The position numbers and the translations under genes were made by a program. From contig JADJUF010000023.1 in assembly GCA_016717005.1 (NCBI GenBank), positions 1 through 64,000 of the forward strand: a DNA stretch of 64,000 nucleotides, written 5' to 3'. Positions within the stretch are counted from its first letter, which is position 1. Each line of letters opens with the position of its first letter. Below are positions 15,123-23,496 of the stretch, in pieces. The notes beneath the pieces were generated by a model that saw only the letters and a program-made list of their open reading frames with translations, ran no database searches and was not told the origin of the DNA. Origin of the DNA: Myxococcales bacterium (GTDB lineage Bacteria; Myxococcota_A; Polyangia; Haliangiales; Haliangiaceae).

Positions 15123-16991
15123 GTGGGACCCGAGGCCTCCGCGTCGCCGCCCGCGCGCGTGCGCTGTTGCTCGCGGTGCCGCGCGATCTACCGGAGCGAC
15201 TTCATCCGGTGTCCCACCGACGGCGCGCTGATCGACGAGCACGAGGGCGATCCGCTGATCGGCACGACGCTGGGCGAGCACTACGTGATCGAGGCGTGCG
15301 TCGGTGAGGGGGCGATGGGCCGGGTCTACCGGGCCCGCCACGCCCGGCTGCAGCGGCGCACGTTCGCGGTCAAGGTGCTCCTGGGCGACCTGGCCAGCAC
15401 GCTGGCGATGCGGCTGCGGTTCTCGCAGGAGGCCGAGGCCGCGAGCGCGCTCGACCACCCCAACGTCGTGCGGGTCACCGACTTCGCGCGATCCGAGTCG
15501 GGGCTCCTGTTCATCGTCATGGACTACGTCGAGGGCATCGCGCTGGCCGATCGGATCGACCAGGGCCCGATCCCGGCGGCCGAGGCGATCGCGCTCGCGC
15601 GCGGCCTGTGCGAGGGCCTGGCCCACGCCCACGATCGCGGCCTGGTCCACCGCGACTTCAAGCCCGACAACGTCATCCTGGCCGACGGCGTGCCGCGGAT
15701 CGTCGACTTCGGCCTGGCGATCGCCAGCGACCCCGACGGCGACGCGGCGCGGCTGACCAGCGTCGGCGCCGCGGTCGGCACCCCGGCCTACGCCGCGCCC
15801 GAGCAGGCGGCGGGCGGCGCGCTCGATCACCGCGCCGACCTGTTCGCGCTGGGCGTGACCCTGTACGAGATGCTGGCCGGGACGCTGCCCTACGCCGGCA
15901 ACATCGCCGAGCTGATCTACCAGAACGCCACCAGCACGCCGCCGCCGATCGCGACCCGGGCGCCCGCGGTGACGGTGCCGCCGCGGCTCGAGGCGATCGT
16001 GCGGCGGCTGATGGCGCGCAAGCCGGCTGATCGCTACGCCAGCGCGCGCGCCGTGATCGCGGCGCTCGACGCGCTCGAGGCGCCCGAGGCGCCCGCCGAC
16101 GTCGCTGCCAGCGGTGACGACGACACGCCGACCGCGCCGACCCCGGCCCCGATCGCCGACGCGCAGCCGGCGCCGGCGCGGCCGGCGCGGCCGTGGCCGT
16201 GGGTCATCGCGGTCGGCGCGGTCGCGGTCGCGATCGCCGCCGTGGTCGTCACGCGCGGTGGTGGCCGGCGCGTCGCCGCCACCTCGCCGGCGCCACTCGA
16301 CGCCGCGATCGCGGTCGCGCAGGCTGACGTCCCCGACCGGGCCGTCGCGCTCGACCCGCTCACGCCCGACGCGTCGGTCGAGGCCGTCACCCTCGAGCCG
16401 CCCGACGCCGCGGCGGCGCAGGCGGCGTCAGCGGTGCCAGCGCCGGACGGGCCGCGCCGACCGCCGCGTGCGGAGCCGTCGATCGACGCGGGGGCGCGCG
16501 CGGTCGTCCCACCGGGAGCGTCGGTTGACGCCGCGCCGCCGCCGCGCCCGCCGATCGACGCTGGGACCACGCCGCCGCCGCTCGCGCAGGTCGATGCCGC
16601 GCCGCCGCCACCGCCGCGCGTGCGGGTCGACGCCGCGCCGCCGCCGCCGCGGGTCGTCGACGCGCGGGCGTCCGTCGGCGGTCTCGACGTGAAGGGCTCG
16701 CTGTCGAGCGGCCAGGTGCGGCGCGCGATCGATCGCCTGACCGGCGCGCTGGCCGCCTGCTACCTGCCGGCCGCGACCCGCGCCGGTCGGTCGCCGGCGT
16801 CGGTCGTGCGGGCCCAGTTCACGATCGACGAGGACGGCGGGGTCCGCGACGCCCGCGCCAGCGGCGGCGCGCTGCCGGGCCTGGCCGCCTGCGTGGGCGC
16901 GGCCGTGGGCACGCTGCGCGCGATCGCGTCGCCCGACGTCGGCACCGTCAGGGTGTCGTTCACCGTCACCTACCACCCGGAGTCGCCGTGA
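15123..16991 (+). CDS. Ser/Thr protein kinase with zinc ribbon, one membrane span and AgmX/PglI-type C-terminal domain
   Basis: Product of 622 residues (GTG start). A zinc-ribbon-like CSRC...RCP lies at residues 16-31. The kinase domain covers about 50-320 with a glycine loop (GEGAMG), catalytic VHRDFKPDN (H176, D178) and DFG at 195-197, all intact. A Pro/Ala-rich linker leads to one transmembrane helix near 357-378, a Pro/Asp-rich periplasmic spacer, and from about 520 an AgmX/PglI-like domain (GALAACYLPA, FTIDEDGGVRDA, VRVSFTV). This is a kinase that could sense the envelope. Its stop overlaps the next start (GTGA), making it the first gene of a five-gene run with heme proteins and a barrel. 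Confidence 0.85.
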   Translation: MGPEASASPPARVRCCSRCRAIYRSDFIRCPTDGALIDEHEGDPLIGTTLGEHYVIEACVGEGAMGRVYRARHARLQRRTFAVKVLLGDLASTLAMRLRFSQEAEAASALDHPNVVRVTDFARSESGLLFIVMDYVEGIALADRIDQGPIPAAEAIALARGLCEGLAHAHDRGLVHRDFKPDNVILADGVPRIVDFGLAIASDPDGDAARLTSVGAAVGTPAYAAPEQAAGGALDHRADLFALGVTLYEMLAGTLPYAGNIAELIYQNATSTPPPIATRAPAVTVPPRLEAIVRRLMARKPADRYASARAVIAALDALEAPEAPADVAASGDDDTPTAPTPAPIADAQPAPARPARPWPWVIAVGAVAVAIAAVVVTRGGGRRVAATSPAPLDAAIAVAQADVPDRAVALDPLTPDASVEAVTLEPPDAAAAQAASAVPAPDGPRRPPRAEPSIDAGARAVVPPGASVDAAPPPRPPIDAGTTPPPLAQVDAAPPPPPRVRVDAAPPPPRVVDARASVGGLDVKGSLSSGQVRRAIDRLTGALAACYLPAATRAGRSPASVVRAQFTIDEDGGVRDARASGGALPGLAACVGAAVGTLRAIASPDVGTVRVSFTVTYHPESP

Positions 16992-17959
16992 AGCTCGTCC
17001 TGGCCGCGCTGCCCCTCGCGCTCGCCGGCTGTCTCGACCCGCTGGTCGACGACACCGCCGTCGGCGGCGATCGTGTCCTGCCGGCCGGCACCGTGCTGCC
17101 GCGGGTCGCCGACGATCCGGTGCTGGCCGCGCAGGTGGCGACGCACGACGGCGTCGACGGCGTCGTGCCGCTGCTCGGCGGGTTCGCCGCCGGCGCGCCG
17201 TACCACGGCTGGGACTTCGGCCCGACGCCGACGTTCGCGGCGCCGGTGTTCGTGCCGGTGCGCCGCACCGCCGACGGGTTCGAGCGGGTCGCGCACAACA
17301 CGCTGGTCGAGACCCTGCCGGGCGACCGCGGCTACTCGCCGTACTGGAGCCTGTACCTGGTCTACGTCACCGATCGCTGGCAGGGCGAGGTCATCCCGTC
17401 GGTGGCCGCGCTCGACGACGCGCTCGCGCGCGGGCTGATCGAGCCGCCCGAGGCGCAGCCGGTCGCGGTCAACTGCCCGACGGTCGCCGCCGACGTGACG
17501 CTCGAGGTCGGCGGCGGCGCGCCGCCGGCGCTGCCCAACGGCGAGTTCAACGTGCGCGGCCGCACCGTGCCGTACTTCGACTTCGGCCTGCTGCCGCTGC
17601 TCGACCGCGTCGCCGTCCCCGAGGTCGCGCGCTACCGGCTGCGGCGCGAGGGCGGCGAGCCGCTGTCCGAGCCGGTGCGCGGCGTCGACATGACCGGCGA
17701 CGGCGACACCGTCGACTCGAACGACATCCTCGACGTCGATCCGGCCAGCGCGCTGACCTCGCCGCTGTGCCGCACGGTCGAGGTCGTGGTGCCGGTCACG
17801 ACCGGCTCGATCGACACCAGCGGCGACGACACGATGGCCGACCTGCGCACGGCGACGCAGCTGTTCGCGCCGGGCCCGGTGGTCGGGACGGTGATCAGCT
17901 TCCGTGCCACCGACGACCTCCGCAACTGCGTGGTCCAGCGCCAGGTCGGTGGCCTGTGA
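16988..17959 (+). CDS. Lipoprotein of unknown function in the kinase/cytochrome operon
   Basis: Product of 323 residues with a short signal peptide and lipobox ALAGC, so it is probably anchored in the outer membrane. The mature part is mostly beta-like with Asp-rich stretches (GVDMTGDGDTVDSNDI) that could bind calcium. I see no CxxCH and recognise no known domain. It overlaps the kinase gene by 4 nt and the following cytochrome gene by 4 nt, so it is made together with them. From its position it may be a partner or surface cap of the proposed heme conduit; this is inference from context. Confidence 0.7.
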   Translation: MKLVLAALPLALAGCLDPLVDDTAVGGDRVLPAGTVLPRVADDPVLAAQVATHDGVDGVVPLLGGFAAGAPYHGWDFGPTPTFAAPVFVPVRRTADGFERVAHNTLVETLPGDRGYSPYWSLYLVYVTDRWQGEVIPSVAALDDALARGLIEPPEAQPVAVNCPTVAADVTLEVGGGAPPALPNGEFNVRGRTVPYFDFGLLPLLDRVAVPEVARYRLRREGGEPLSEPVRGVDMTGDGDTVDSNDILDVDPASALTSPLCRTVEVVVPVTTGSIDTSGDDTMADLRTATQLFAPGPVVGTVISFRATDDLRNCVVQRQVGGL

Positions 17960-18408
17960 ACCGCGCCGCAGCGCTGGCGCTGGTGCTCGCCGCCGGGTGC
18001 CTCGACGCGGTCGAGCCCGACGTCGGCCCGCTGGCCGTGGCCGCGTGCGTCGACGCCGACAGCGATCCTGACACCGCGGTGTCGTACCAGCGCGATCTGG
18101 TCGACGGCATCTTCCGCAGCGACGGCTACCAGTGCGACCGCTGCCACACCGCCACCGGCGCGACGCCGCTCGGGTTGATCGTCGGCGGGCTCGACCTCGG
18201 CAGCTACGACGGCCTCCGGCGCGGCGGGGTCGGGGCCGGCGCCGACGCGGTCATCGCCGGCCGCCCGTGCGCGAGCGCGCTCTACCGCAAGGTCGTCGCG
18301 GGCCCGCCGTTCGGCGCGCGCATGCCGCTCGACGGGCCGCCGTTCCTCACCGCCGCCGACGTCGCGCTGATTCACGACTGGATCGCGGAGGGCGCCCATG
18401 CCGATTGA
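17956..18408 (+). CDS. Small c-type cytochrome lipoprotein (CDRCH)
   Basis: Product of 150 residues. An N-terminal hydrophobic segment ends in AAGC, a lipobox. A single heme motif CDRCH lies at residues 60-64 (DGYQCDRCHTATG), and the SALYRKVV ... RMPLDGPPFL region provides the Met of a typical cytochrome-like axial ligand loop. The C-terminal LIHDWIAEGA is the usual end of planctomycete/myxobacterial cytochrome c domains. GTG start overlaps the previous stop by 4 nt; its own end overlaps the next gene by 11 nt. Expected role: electron carrier at the periplasmic face of the outer membrane. Confidence 0.75.
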   Translation: MNRAAALALVLAAGCLDAVEPDVGPLAVAACVDADSDPDTAVSYQRDLVDGIFRSDGYQCDRCHTATGATPLGLIVGGLDLGSYDGLRRGGVGAGADAVIAGRPCASALYRKVVAGPPFGARMPLDGPPFLTAADVALIHDWIAEGAHAD

Positions 18409-18718
18409 GCTGATCGCGGTGGCGCTGACGATGCTGCTCGGGTGCGGCGTGGTCGACGGCGCGACCCTGGTCCGGCGCGACGACCCCGCGGACGTCCGGA
18501 CCGCGTGCCACCTGGCCGACGAGCGCTGCACCCGCTGCCACTCGCTCGACCGGGTCCTGGCGCTGGACCCCGACGGGCCCGCAGACTGGGTCCGCTACGT
18601 GCGCAGGATGCGCCTGACGCCAGGCAGCGCGATCAGCGCGATCGACGAGCGCGCGATCGTCGCGTGCCTGCAGTACCGCAGCTTCGGCGTGGTCGCCGCG
18701 GGCGAGGTGGCGCCGTGA
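18398..18718 (+). CDS. Small c-type cytochrome (CTRCH), probable lipoprotein
   Basis: Product of 106 residues. A hydrophobic N-terminus ends in LLGC, a plausible lipobox. A single heme motif CTRCH lies at residues 44-48 (ADERCTRCHSLDRV), followed by DWVRYVRRMRL, where the Met could be the distal ligand. It overlaps the upstream cytochrome gene by 11 nt and its stop overlaps the barrel gene start (GTGA). Close packing of two one-heme proteins immediately before an outer-membrane barrel with its own heme motif suggests they work together in electron transfer. Confidence 0.72.
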   Translation: MPIELIAVALTMLLGCGVVDGATLVRRDDPADVRTACHLADERCTRCHSLDRVLALDPDGPADWVRYVRRMRLTPGSAISAIDERAIVACLQYRSFGVVAAGEVAP

Positions 18719-19857
18719 GCACGCGGGCGCTGACCGCGCTGATCGTGGCCGTGGCCTCGACGCTGGCCGCGGTCGCGGTCGCCGACGACGGCCGCAACTT
18801 CGCCGGGTCGGTGCAGATCGACTACCTGGCGGTGCCGACCGAGGGCCCGGGCCGAGGCCAGGCCTTCGACGGCGCCACCGTCGAGCTGTCGCTCAAGCTG
18901 ACCCAGGACTTCGGCCACGACGTCACGTCGAACGTCAAGGTGTGCGTGGCGTGCCACGGGCTCGAGGTCGGCATGGCCTACTTCGATCTGCGCTGGAGGG
19001 ACGAGGTCAACCTGCGGGTCGGGCGGTTCACGCCCGCGTTCGGCAGCTTCCCGTTGCGCCACGATCCCGCCAACCACCGCACCAGCGACAAGCCGCTGCC
19101 CTACGACATGGGCCGCATGGTCCACCTGCGCGACTGGAACGAGGGCGTCCTGCCGGCGCCGTGGGTCGACAACGGCATCGAGCTGAGCGGCACCCACTTC
19201 GTCGCCGACGGCCAGGTCGACTACGCGGTCTACGCCGTGAGCGGCCCCAAGGGCACGACCGACGCGTTCGACTTCGACTACACGCTGTCGCGCTCCGGCG
19301 AGCGCTACTACCTCGACAACAACTCGCAGCCGTCGGTGGGCGCGCGCCTGGGCGCGACGATGGAGCTGTCGGACACCGCGACCGTGACCGCCGGCGCCTC
19401 GGGCATGGCGGGGCGCTACGATCCCGAGGCCCGGCTCGGGTTCGCGATCGCCGGCGCCGATCTGGTGTTCCGCCGCGATCGCACGTTCGTGCGCGCCGAG
19501 TACCTGATCCGCTGGACCCAGCTCGCGCTCGGCGATGATCCGGCCGGGCGCTTCAAGTACGGGCCCGGCGCCGACGGTCGTTACGCCGACTTCACCGTCC
19601 GCGACGGCTTCTACCTCGAGGCCGAGCACTCGCTGGGCCGGGTCGAGCTGATCGGCCGCTGGGACGGCCTGCGCCGCAAGGGCAACGTCGCCGCCACCAG
19701 CGCGCTGCGATCGGAGAGCGCGGTCCTGCGCTACACGCTCGGCGCCGCGGTCCGGGTCCGCGGCGGCCTGCGCGTGAAGTCCTCGATCGAGGCCTACGAC
19801 TTCTCGGACTTCGACGACGAGCTGGCGCTCCACCTCGGCATCGCCGGCCCGTTCTGA
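18715..19857 (+). CDS. Outer-membrane beta-barrel protein with an internal heme c motif (CVACH)
   Basis: Product of 380 residues with a signal peptide ending around AVAVADD. The mature protein is dominated by alternating amphipathic strands (NLRVGRFTPAFGSFPLRHD, DLVFRRDRTFVRAEYLIRW, ELIGRWDGLRRKG) and ends in Phe, as outer-membrane barrels do. Unusually, residues 77-81 read CVACH, a covalent heme c motif placed between two predicted strands. It is the last gene of the overlapping run starting with the kinase at 15123. A barrel with built-in heme plus two c-type lipoproteins resembles, in concept, porin-cytochrome conduits, but I cannot assign it to a known one. Confidence 0.75.
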   Translation: MSTRALTALIVAVASTLAAVAVADDGRNFAGSVQIDYLAVPTEGPGRGQAFDGATVELSLKLTQDFGHDVTSNVKVCVACHGLEVGMAYFDLRWRDEVNLRVGRFTPAFGSFPLRHDPANHRTSDKPLPYDMGRMVHLRDWNEGVLPAPWVDNGIELSGTHFVADGQVDYAVYAVSGPKGTTDAFDFDYTLSRSGERYYLDNNSQPSVGARLGATMELSDTATVTAGASGMAGRYDPEARLGFAIAGADLVFRRDRTFVRAEYLIRWTQLALGDDPAGRFKYGPGADGRYADFTVRDGFYLEAEHSLGRVELIGRWDGLRRKGNVAATSALRSESAVLRYTLGAAVRVRGGLRVKSSIEAYDFSDFDDELALHLGIAGPF

Positions 19858-19898
19858 CCGATGGCGCGGCTTGACCGCCACGGCGCATCCGCGCTGCA

Positions 19899-20507
19899 AT
19901 GCCGGCCATGACCAAGATGCTCGGGATCGCGATCGTGGCGGTGGCGCTCGTCAGCTGCGGCGGCAAGAAAGAGGGCGGCGGCGGCGGCGGTGGCGGTGGT
20001 GGCGGTGGTGGCGGCGGTGGCCACGCCAAGGCCGCGGACCCGGCGGCCGCCAACGCGGCGGTGCCGGCCGAGCTCAAGGGCAAGCTCGAGTTCGAGGCCG
20101 CGCGCGACGACAAGGACAAGGTCGCGTACGTCCGGCCCAAGGGCTGGAAGGAGGGGATGATCCCGGGGCTCGTCAAGCCGCCCGAGGACGCCAACCTCGG
20201 CTTCATGACCAAGTACAGCGTCGGCACCAACTGCGACGGCAGCTGCGAGGCCAAGGACTGGGCCGCGGTGGCCGACAAGGTCGAGTTCGCACAGCTGATC
20301 GCGGCTGGCACGGTCGAGCGCGACGAGCAGGGCGAGGGCACCCGCACGGTCGTCGTCGCCATGGGCGATCGCAAGGAGCTGGCGATGGCCTGGTGGAAGA
20401 CCGGCGCCAAGCGCTACGTCACCTGCCGCGCCTCGCTCGACAAGGAGGCGCAGCCGGCGCTCGCCGCGTTCGAGGCCGCCTGCAAGGCGACCGTCACGGG
20501 GCTGTGA
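19899..20507 (+). CDS. Lipoprotein with a polyglycine linker
   Basis: Product of 202 residues (199 if ATG 19908 is used). Signal peptide and lipobox ALVSC are followed by a Lys-Glu and then about 16 glycines from a GGC/GGT run at 19977-20022. The globular part (KLEFEAARDDKDKVAYVRP to the end) has two Cys pairs, including NCDGSCEAKDW, which may form disulfides. I do not recognise the fold. It lies 41 nt after the barrel gene in the same direction and could be the last member of that operon. The Gly run may act as a flexible tether from the membrane. Confidence 0.65.
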   Translation: MPAMTKMLGIAIVAVALVSCGGKKEGGGGGGGGGGGGGGGGHAKAADPAAANAAVPAELKGKLEFEAARDDKDKVAYVRPKGWKEGMIPGLVKPPEDANLGFMTKYSVGTNCDGSCEAKDWAAVADKVEFAQLIAAGTVERDEQGEGTRTVVVAMGDRKELAMAWWKTGAKRYVTCRASLDKEAQPALAAFEAACKATVTGL

Positions 20508-20518
20508 GCTTCAGCGGG

Positions 20519-20538
20519 CCGGTCGACACGTGGACCGG
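20519..20538. terminator. Possible bidirectional terminator hairpin
   Basis: CCGGTC (20519-20524) and GACCGG (20533-20538) pair around an 8-nt loop between two convergent genes. There is no T-run, so intrinsic termination is uncertain. Confidence 0.35.
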
Positions 20539-20577
20539 TGCTCGATCGGAGCGAGCGCCGAATCCGAACGACGCCGC

Positions 20578-21978
20578 CTACTCCGCGGCGGGGCCCGTCG
20601 CGGCCTGCTCGGCCTCGGCCGCGGCGCGGGCCTTGCGGCCCTCGAGGATCTTCACGAACGAGCGGCCGCGGATCTCCTCGAGCGACAGCCCGGTCGCCAG
20701 GGCCTCGTCCTCGGTGACCGCGCCGCACGAGATGCCGCGCAGGAAGTAGTTGAGCAGGCCCTGGCCGGTGGCGGCGTCGTCGAAGACGTCGCCGACCAGC
20801 GTCGCCTGGGCGGCCTTGTCGACGAAGTTCTTGAGCCGCAGCGACGCGGCCGCGGCGCCCTCGAGGAAGAACCCGTAGACCGCGCCGTAGCGGCTCGGCA
20901 GCTGGGCCGGGTGCAGGTCCCAGCCCTGGTAGAAGCCGGTCTCGAGCGAGTGGCGGACGTCGGCGGTGTGCAGGCGCCAGGCCGCGTGGATCGCGTCGCG
21001 GTTGGCCGCGACCTGCGCGTCGGTGAGCACGGCACCGGCCGCGGCGCGGTGCGGCGCGACCGGCATGATCACCGTGGCGCCGTCGGACAGCGCCACGCCG
21101 GTCTGCGCGAACGACACCTTCATCATGTGCTTGGCGAAGTCGCACGCCGACGCGCTCATCTTCTGGTGCGCGGCGGTGATGTCGCAGTTGGCCGTGTAGT
21201 CGTAGGTCCCGAAGTGCGCGCCGGTCATCCGGCCGGCGGCCGCGTCGAGCAGCCGCGGCAGCATCGACCGCCCCTTCGGATCCATGATGCAGTGGGTCGT
21301 CTCGACCATGATCTCGAGCTTGAGCGTGCCGGCCGCGAGGTCGAGCTTCTCCTCGAGCTCGCCGAACAGCCACACCAGCGTCTCGACGTCGGCGACGCTG
21401 GTGATCTTGGGCAGGGTCACGACGAAGTTGGCCGGCATCGCGCCGCCGGTGGCGCCGACCAGCTCGGTCAGGAACACGTCGAGCGTCCGGACCGAGCGCG
21501 GCGCCAGCTCGCGCGAGAACGGCTTGATCCGGATGCCGAGGAACGGGGGCAGCGTGCCGGCGGCGAGGCCCTTGGCGACCTCGAGCGCGGCGGCGACCGC
21601 GTGGCCGTCCTCCTCGGCGTCGGTCCGGATGCCGTAGCCGTCCTCGAAGTCGATCCGGAAGTCCTCGACCGCCTCGCGCGCGAGCTTGGCCGCGACCCGC
21701 TCGTGGACCGTCGTCGCGAGGTGGGCCGGCGCGCCGACCGCGGCCGCGAACGCCTGCGGATCGGCGCCGTAGGTCTCGAGCGCGCGTCGCGCCAGCGCGC
21801 CGAGCTTGGCGGCGGTGTCCGCGGTGAACAGGTGGGCGCCGCCGTAGACCGTGTGGACCGGCTGGCGCGCGCCCGAGTCGCCGAGGTACCGGGCGGCGAC
21901 CCGGTCTTGCGCGGCGTTGACGCGCGCCAGGGCCTTGGCCAGGCGCTTGGCGGACAGCGAGGTGCGGGGCGTGGTCAT
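20578..21978 (-). CDS. HpcH/HpaI-CitE superfamily aldolase (DUF6986-like)
   Basis: Product of 466 residues. FRIDFEDGYGIRTDAEEDGH has the acidic metal-binding motif of CitE/HpcH aldolases; LEIMVETTHCIMD and HFGTYDYTANCDI are the matching downstream blocks. The longer C-terminus (ETGFYQGWDLHPAQLPSRYG) is typical of the family often labelled phosphoenolpyruvate kinase or DUF6986. Related enzymes make or break C-C bonds between CoA thioesters or pyruvate and glyoxylate-like aldehydes; the true substrate here is unknown. ATG 21978 is preferred over the longer frame because conserved sequence begins there and TATACC lies 7 nt upstream. Confidence 0.75.
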   Translation of the reverse strand: MTTPRTSLSAKRLAKALARVNAAQDRVAARYLGDSGARQPVHTVYGGAHLFTADTAAKLGALARRALETYGADPQAFAAAVGAPAHLATTVHERVAAKLAREAVEDFRIDFEDGYGIRTDAEEDGHAVAAALEVAKGLAAGTLPPFLGIRIKPFSRELAPRSVRTLDVFLTELVGATGGAMPANFVVTLPKITSVADVETLVWLFGELEEKLDLAAGTLKLEIMVETTHCIMDPKGRSMLPRLLDAAAGRMTGAHFGTYDYTANCDITAAHQKMSASACDFAKHMMKVSFAQTGVALSDGATVIMPVAPHRAAAGAVLTDAQVAANRDAIHAAWRLHTADVRHSLETGFYQGWDLHPAQLPSRYGAVYGFFLEGAAAASLRLKNFVDKAAQATLVGDVFDDAATGQGLLNYFLRGISCGAVTEDEALATGLSLEEIRGRSFVKILEGRKARAAAEAEQAATGPAAE

Positions 21979-21985
21979 CGGGCCG

Positions 21986-21991
21986 GGTATA
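21986..21991 (-). promoter_or_regulatory. Extended -10 (TGC-TATACC) for the CitE-like aldolase
   Basis: On the minus strand TATACC is preceded by TGC, an extended -10, and followed by exactly 7 nt before ATG 21978. This implies a leaderless transcript. Confidence 0.55.
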
Positions 21992-22063
21992 GCACGCTGC
22001 CACCCGGGCCTCGCCGCGGCGCGGCCCGCAGGCGGCGCGGCCACCTGCCGCACGGTCAGCGCG

Positions 22064-23053
22064 TCACGGCCGCAGGCCCGCCATCATCGGGCCCAGCGCC
22101 TTGACCAGCTCCTCGAGCTGGGCGTCGGTGACGCGCGCGACCACGCGGACGCCGTCGCCGGTGCGGCCGAGCTTGACCGCGCGGATGATGTCCTTGAGCA
22201 CCTGCATCGACGCCGGGATGCGATCGAGCTCGGACCGCGCGCGCTGCCACTGCCGGACGACCTCGCTGGCCGCGCCCGGCTCGAGCAGCTCGGCGGTCAC
22301 GTCGATCGCCAGGCCGTCCTTGATGCTGATGCCGCCGTAGACCAGGCCGACCTTGTCGGCGATCGGCGAGCCCGCGCCCGAGCCGGCGAAGAAGAACGTG
22401 CGGGTCCGATCGACCTTGGCCAGCCACGCGCCCATGCGCGGGTCGGTGGCGAGGGTGGCGTTCGCCAGCCCGGCCTGATCGCGCTCGAGGGTGGCGCGAT
22501 CGATCCGCAGCGCCACCGGCTTGATCCCGCCGGCGGTCTCGATCTTCATGCTGACCACCGTGTACAGGCCGCCGTCGACCTCGAGGTACGGCATCGCGAG
22601 GGGCATCCCGTCGCGGGTCTCGAGCTCGACCGACAGGAACTTGCCGTCGGGGTCGTCCTGGACCGGCAGGCCGCTGTCGGTCGCGCACTGCCGGACCTTG
22701 GCCATGGGCAGGCCCTTCATGAACATCGCCATGCGCAGGACGCCGTCGTCGAACCCACCGGCGCCGGCCATCGCGAAGTCGACGCGGGTCAGGCACGCGT
22801 TCCACGCCCCCATCACCGGGTCCATCTCGGCCGACATCCGCGCCATCGGCGAGTTCGCGAGCCACTGCTGCAGCCCGAAGTAGTTGCCGCCGAACACGAC
22901 GTTGCCGCCGGCCGGCAGCCGGGCGAGCAGCTCGGCCTCGTCGGCGGTCAGCTTGCCGGAGCCCTTGGCGGCCGGCATCTTGCCGCTGTCCTTCTCGCAG
23001 GCGGCGAGCCCCATGGCGGCGATCACGGTCAGCCCCAGCGCGATGTTCTTCAT
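22064..23053 (-). CDS. Lipoprotein of unknown function
   Basis: Product of 329 residues with a clear signal peptide and lipobox GLAAC. The mature part starts with a short linker and SGKLTADEAELLARLPAGG, then alternates beta and helical segments (NVVFGGNYFGLQQWLAN, TRTFFFAGSGAGSPIADKVG, LVYGGISIKDGLAIDV). I recognise no named domain. Similar pseudo-repeated lipoproteins are common in Myxococcota. ATG 23053 is fixed by the signal peptide and by a TAGGAC element 7 nt upstream (minus strand 23066-23061). It is transcribed away from the bfd-bfr operon. Confidence 0.65.
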   Translation of the reverse strand: MKNIALGLTVIAAMGLAACEKDSGKMPAAKGSGKLTADEAELLARLPAGGNVVFGGNYFGLQQWLANSPMARMSAEMDPVMGAWNACLTRVDFAMAGAGGFDDGVLRMAMFMKGLPMAKVRQCATDSGLPVQDDPDGKFLSVELETRDGMPLAMPYLEVDGGLYTVVSMKIETAGGIKPVALRIDRATLERDQAGLANATLATDPRMGAWLAKVDRTRTFFFAGSGAGSPIADKVGLVYGGISIKDGLAIDVTAELLEPGAASEVVRQWQRARSELDRIPASMQVLKDIIRAVKLGRTGDGVRVVARVTDAQLEELVKALGPMMAGLRP

Positions 23054-23060
23054 CGCCGCG

Positions 23061-23066
23061 GTCCTA
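23061..23066 (-). promoter_or_regulatory. Extended -10 (TGG-TAGGAC) for the lipoprotein at 22064-23053
   Basis: Minus-strand TAGGAC preceded by TGG and followed by 7 nt before ATG 23053. Same leaderless spacing as the aldolase promoter. Confidence 0.45.
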
Positions 23067-23204
23067 CCACGGCCGCGGCGCCACCCCCGGATCGATCGCG
23101 TGCCCGGGCGCCCGCGAGGTGTGCGCGGGGCGGGTGAGGCGACGTGCCGCACCGTCGCAAGCTAAATGATCCAAGCATCTTGCGGCTCTGATTCGCGATC
23201 GGCC

Positions 23205-23234
23205 TTGACGAACTTGGCAATGAAAAGCATTATC
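23205..23234 (+). promoter_or_regulatory. Promoter and Fur box of the bfd-bfr operon
   Basis: TTGACG (23205-23210), a 17-nt spacer and CATTAT (23228-23233) form a promoter. The 19-mer at 23216-23234, GGCAATGAAAAGCATTATC, matches the Fur consensus GATAATGATAATCATTATC at 15 of 19 positions and covers the spacer and -10 box. Fur with iron would block RNA polymerase here, so expression is expected when iron is scarce. Confidence 0.75.
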
Positions 23235-23262
23235 AAATTCGAAAACGTCCGGAGCCAACCAG

Positions 23263-23496
23263 ATGATCGTCTGCCTCTGCCACGCCGTCCGCGATCGCGA
23301 CCTCGACCAGGCGATCGCCGGTGGCGCGGCCACGGTCGAGGAGGTCGGGCGCGCCTGCGGCGCCGGCACCGGCTGCGGCGCGTGCATCCCCGACGTCGAG
23401 GATCGCCTCGCGCACGGTAACGGCTGCGGCGATTGCCCGCGCGCGCTCGGCTCGGTACGGTCGCGCCTCACCGAAGCGAGGGACGCTGCACCATGA
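23263..23496 (+). CDS. bfd: Bacterioferritin-associated ferredoxin (Bfd-like [2Fe-2S] protein)
   Basis: Product of 77 residues. CLC near the N-terminus and CGAGTGCGACIPD place four Cys in the CxC...CxxC arrangement of Bfd-type [2Fe-2S] domains. Bfd reduces the heme of bacterioferritin and lets stored iron out. A Cys-rich tail (GNGCGDCPRAL) is extra relative to the roughly 64-residue E. coli protein. The stop overlaps the bfr start (ATGA), so the two are translationally coupled, and the Fur-box promoter lies just upstream. Confidence 0.88.
   Translation: MIVCLCHAVRDRDLDQAIAGGAATVEEVGRACGAGTGCGACIPDVEDRLAHGNGCGDCPRALGSVRSRLTEARDAAP

Noticed and set aside
23054..23204. Possible small RNA or riboswitch upstream of bfd
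   Set aside because: The sequence is AT-richer than the surroundings, but I see no stable conserved fold; the Fur-box promoter explains the composition.
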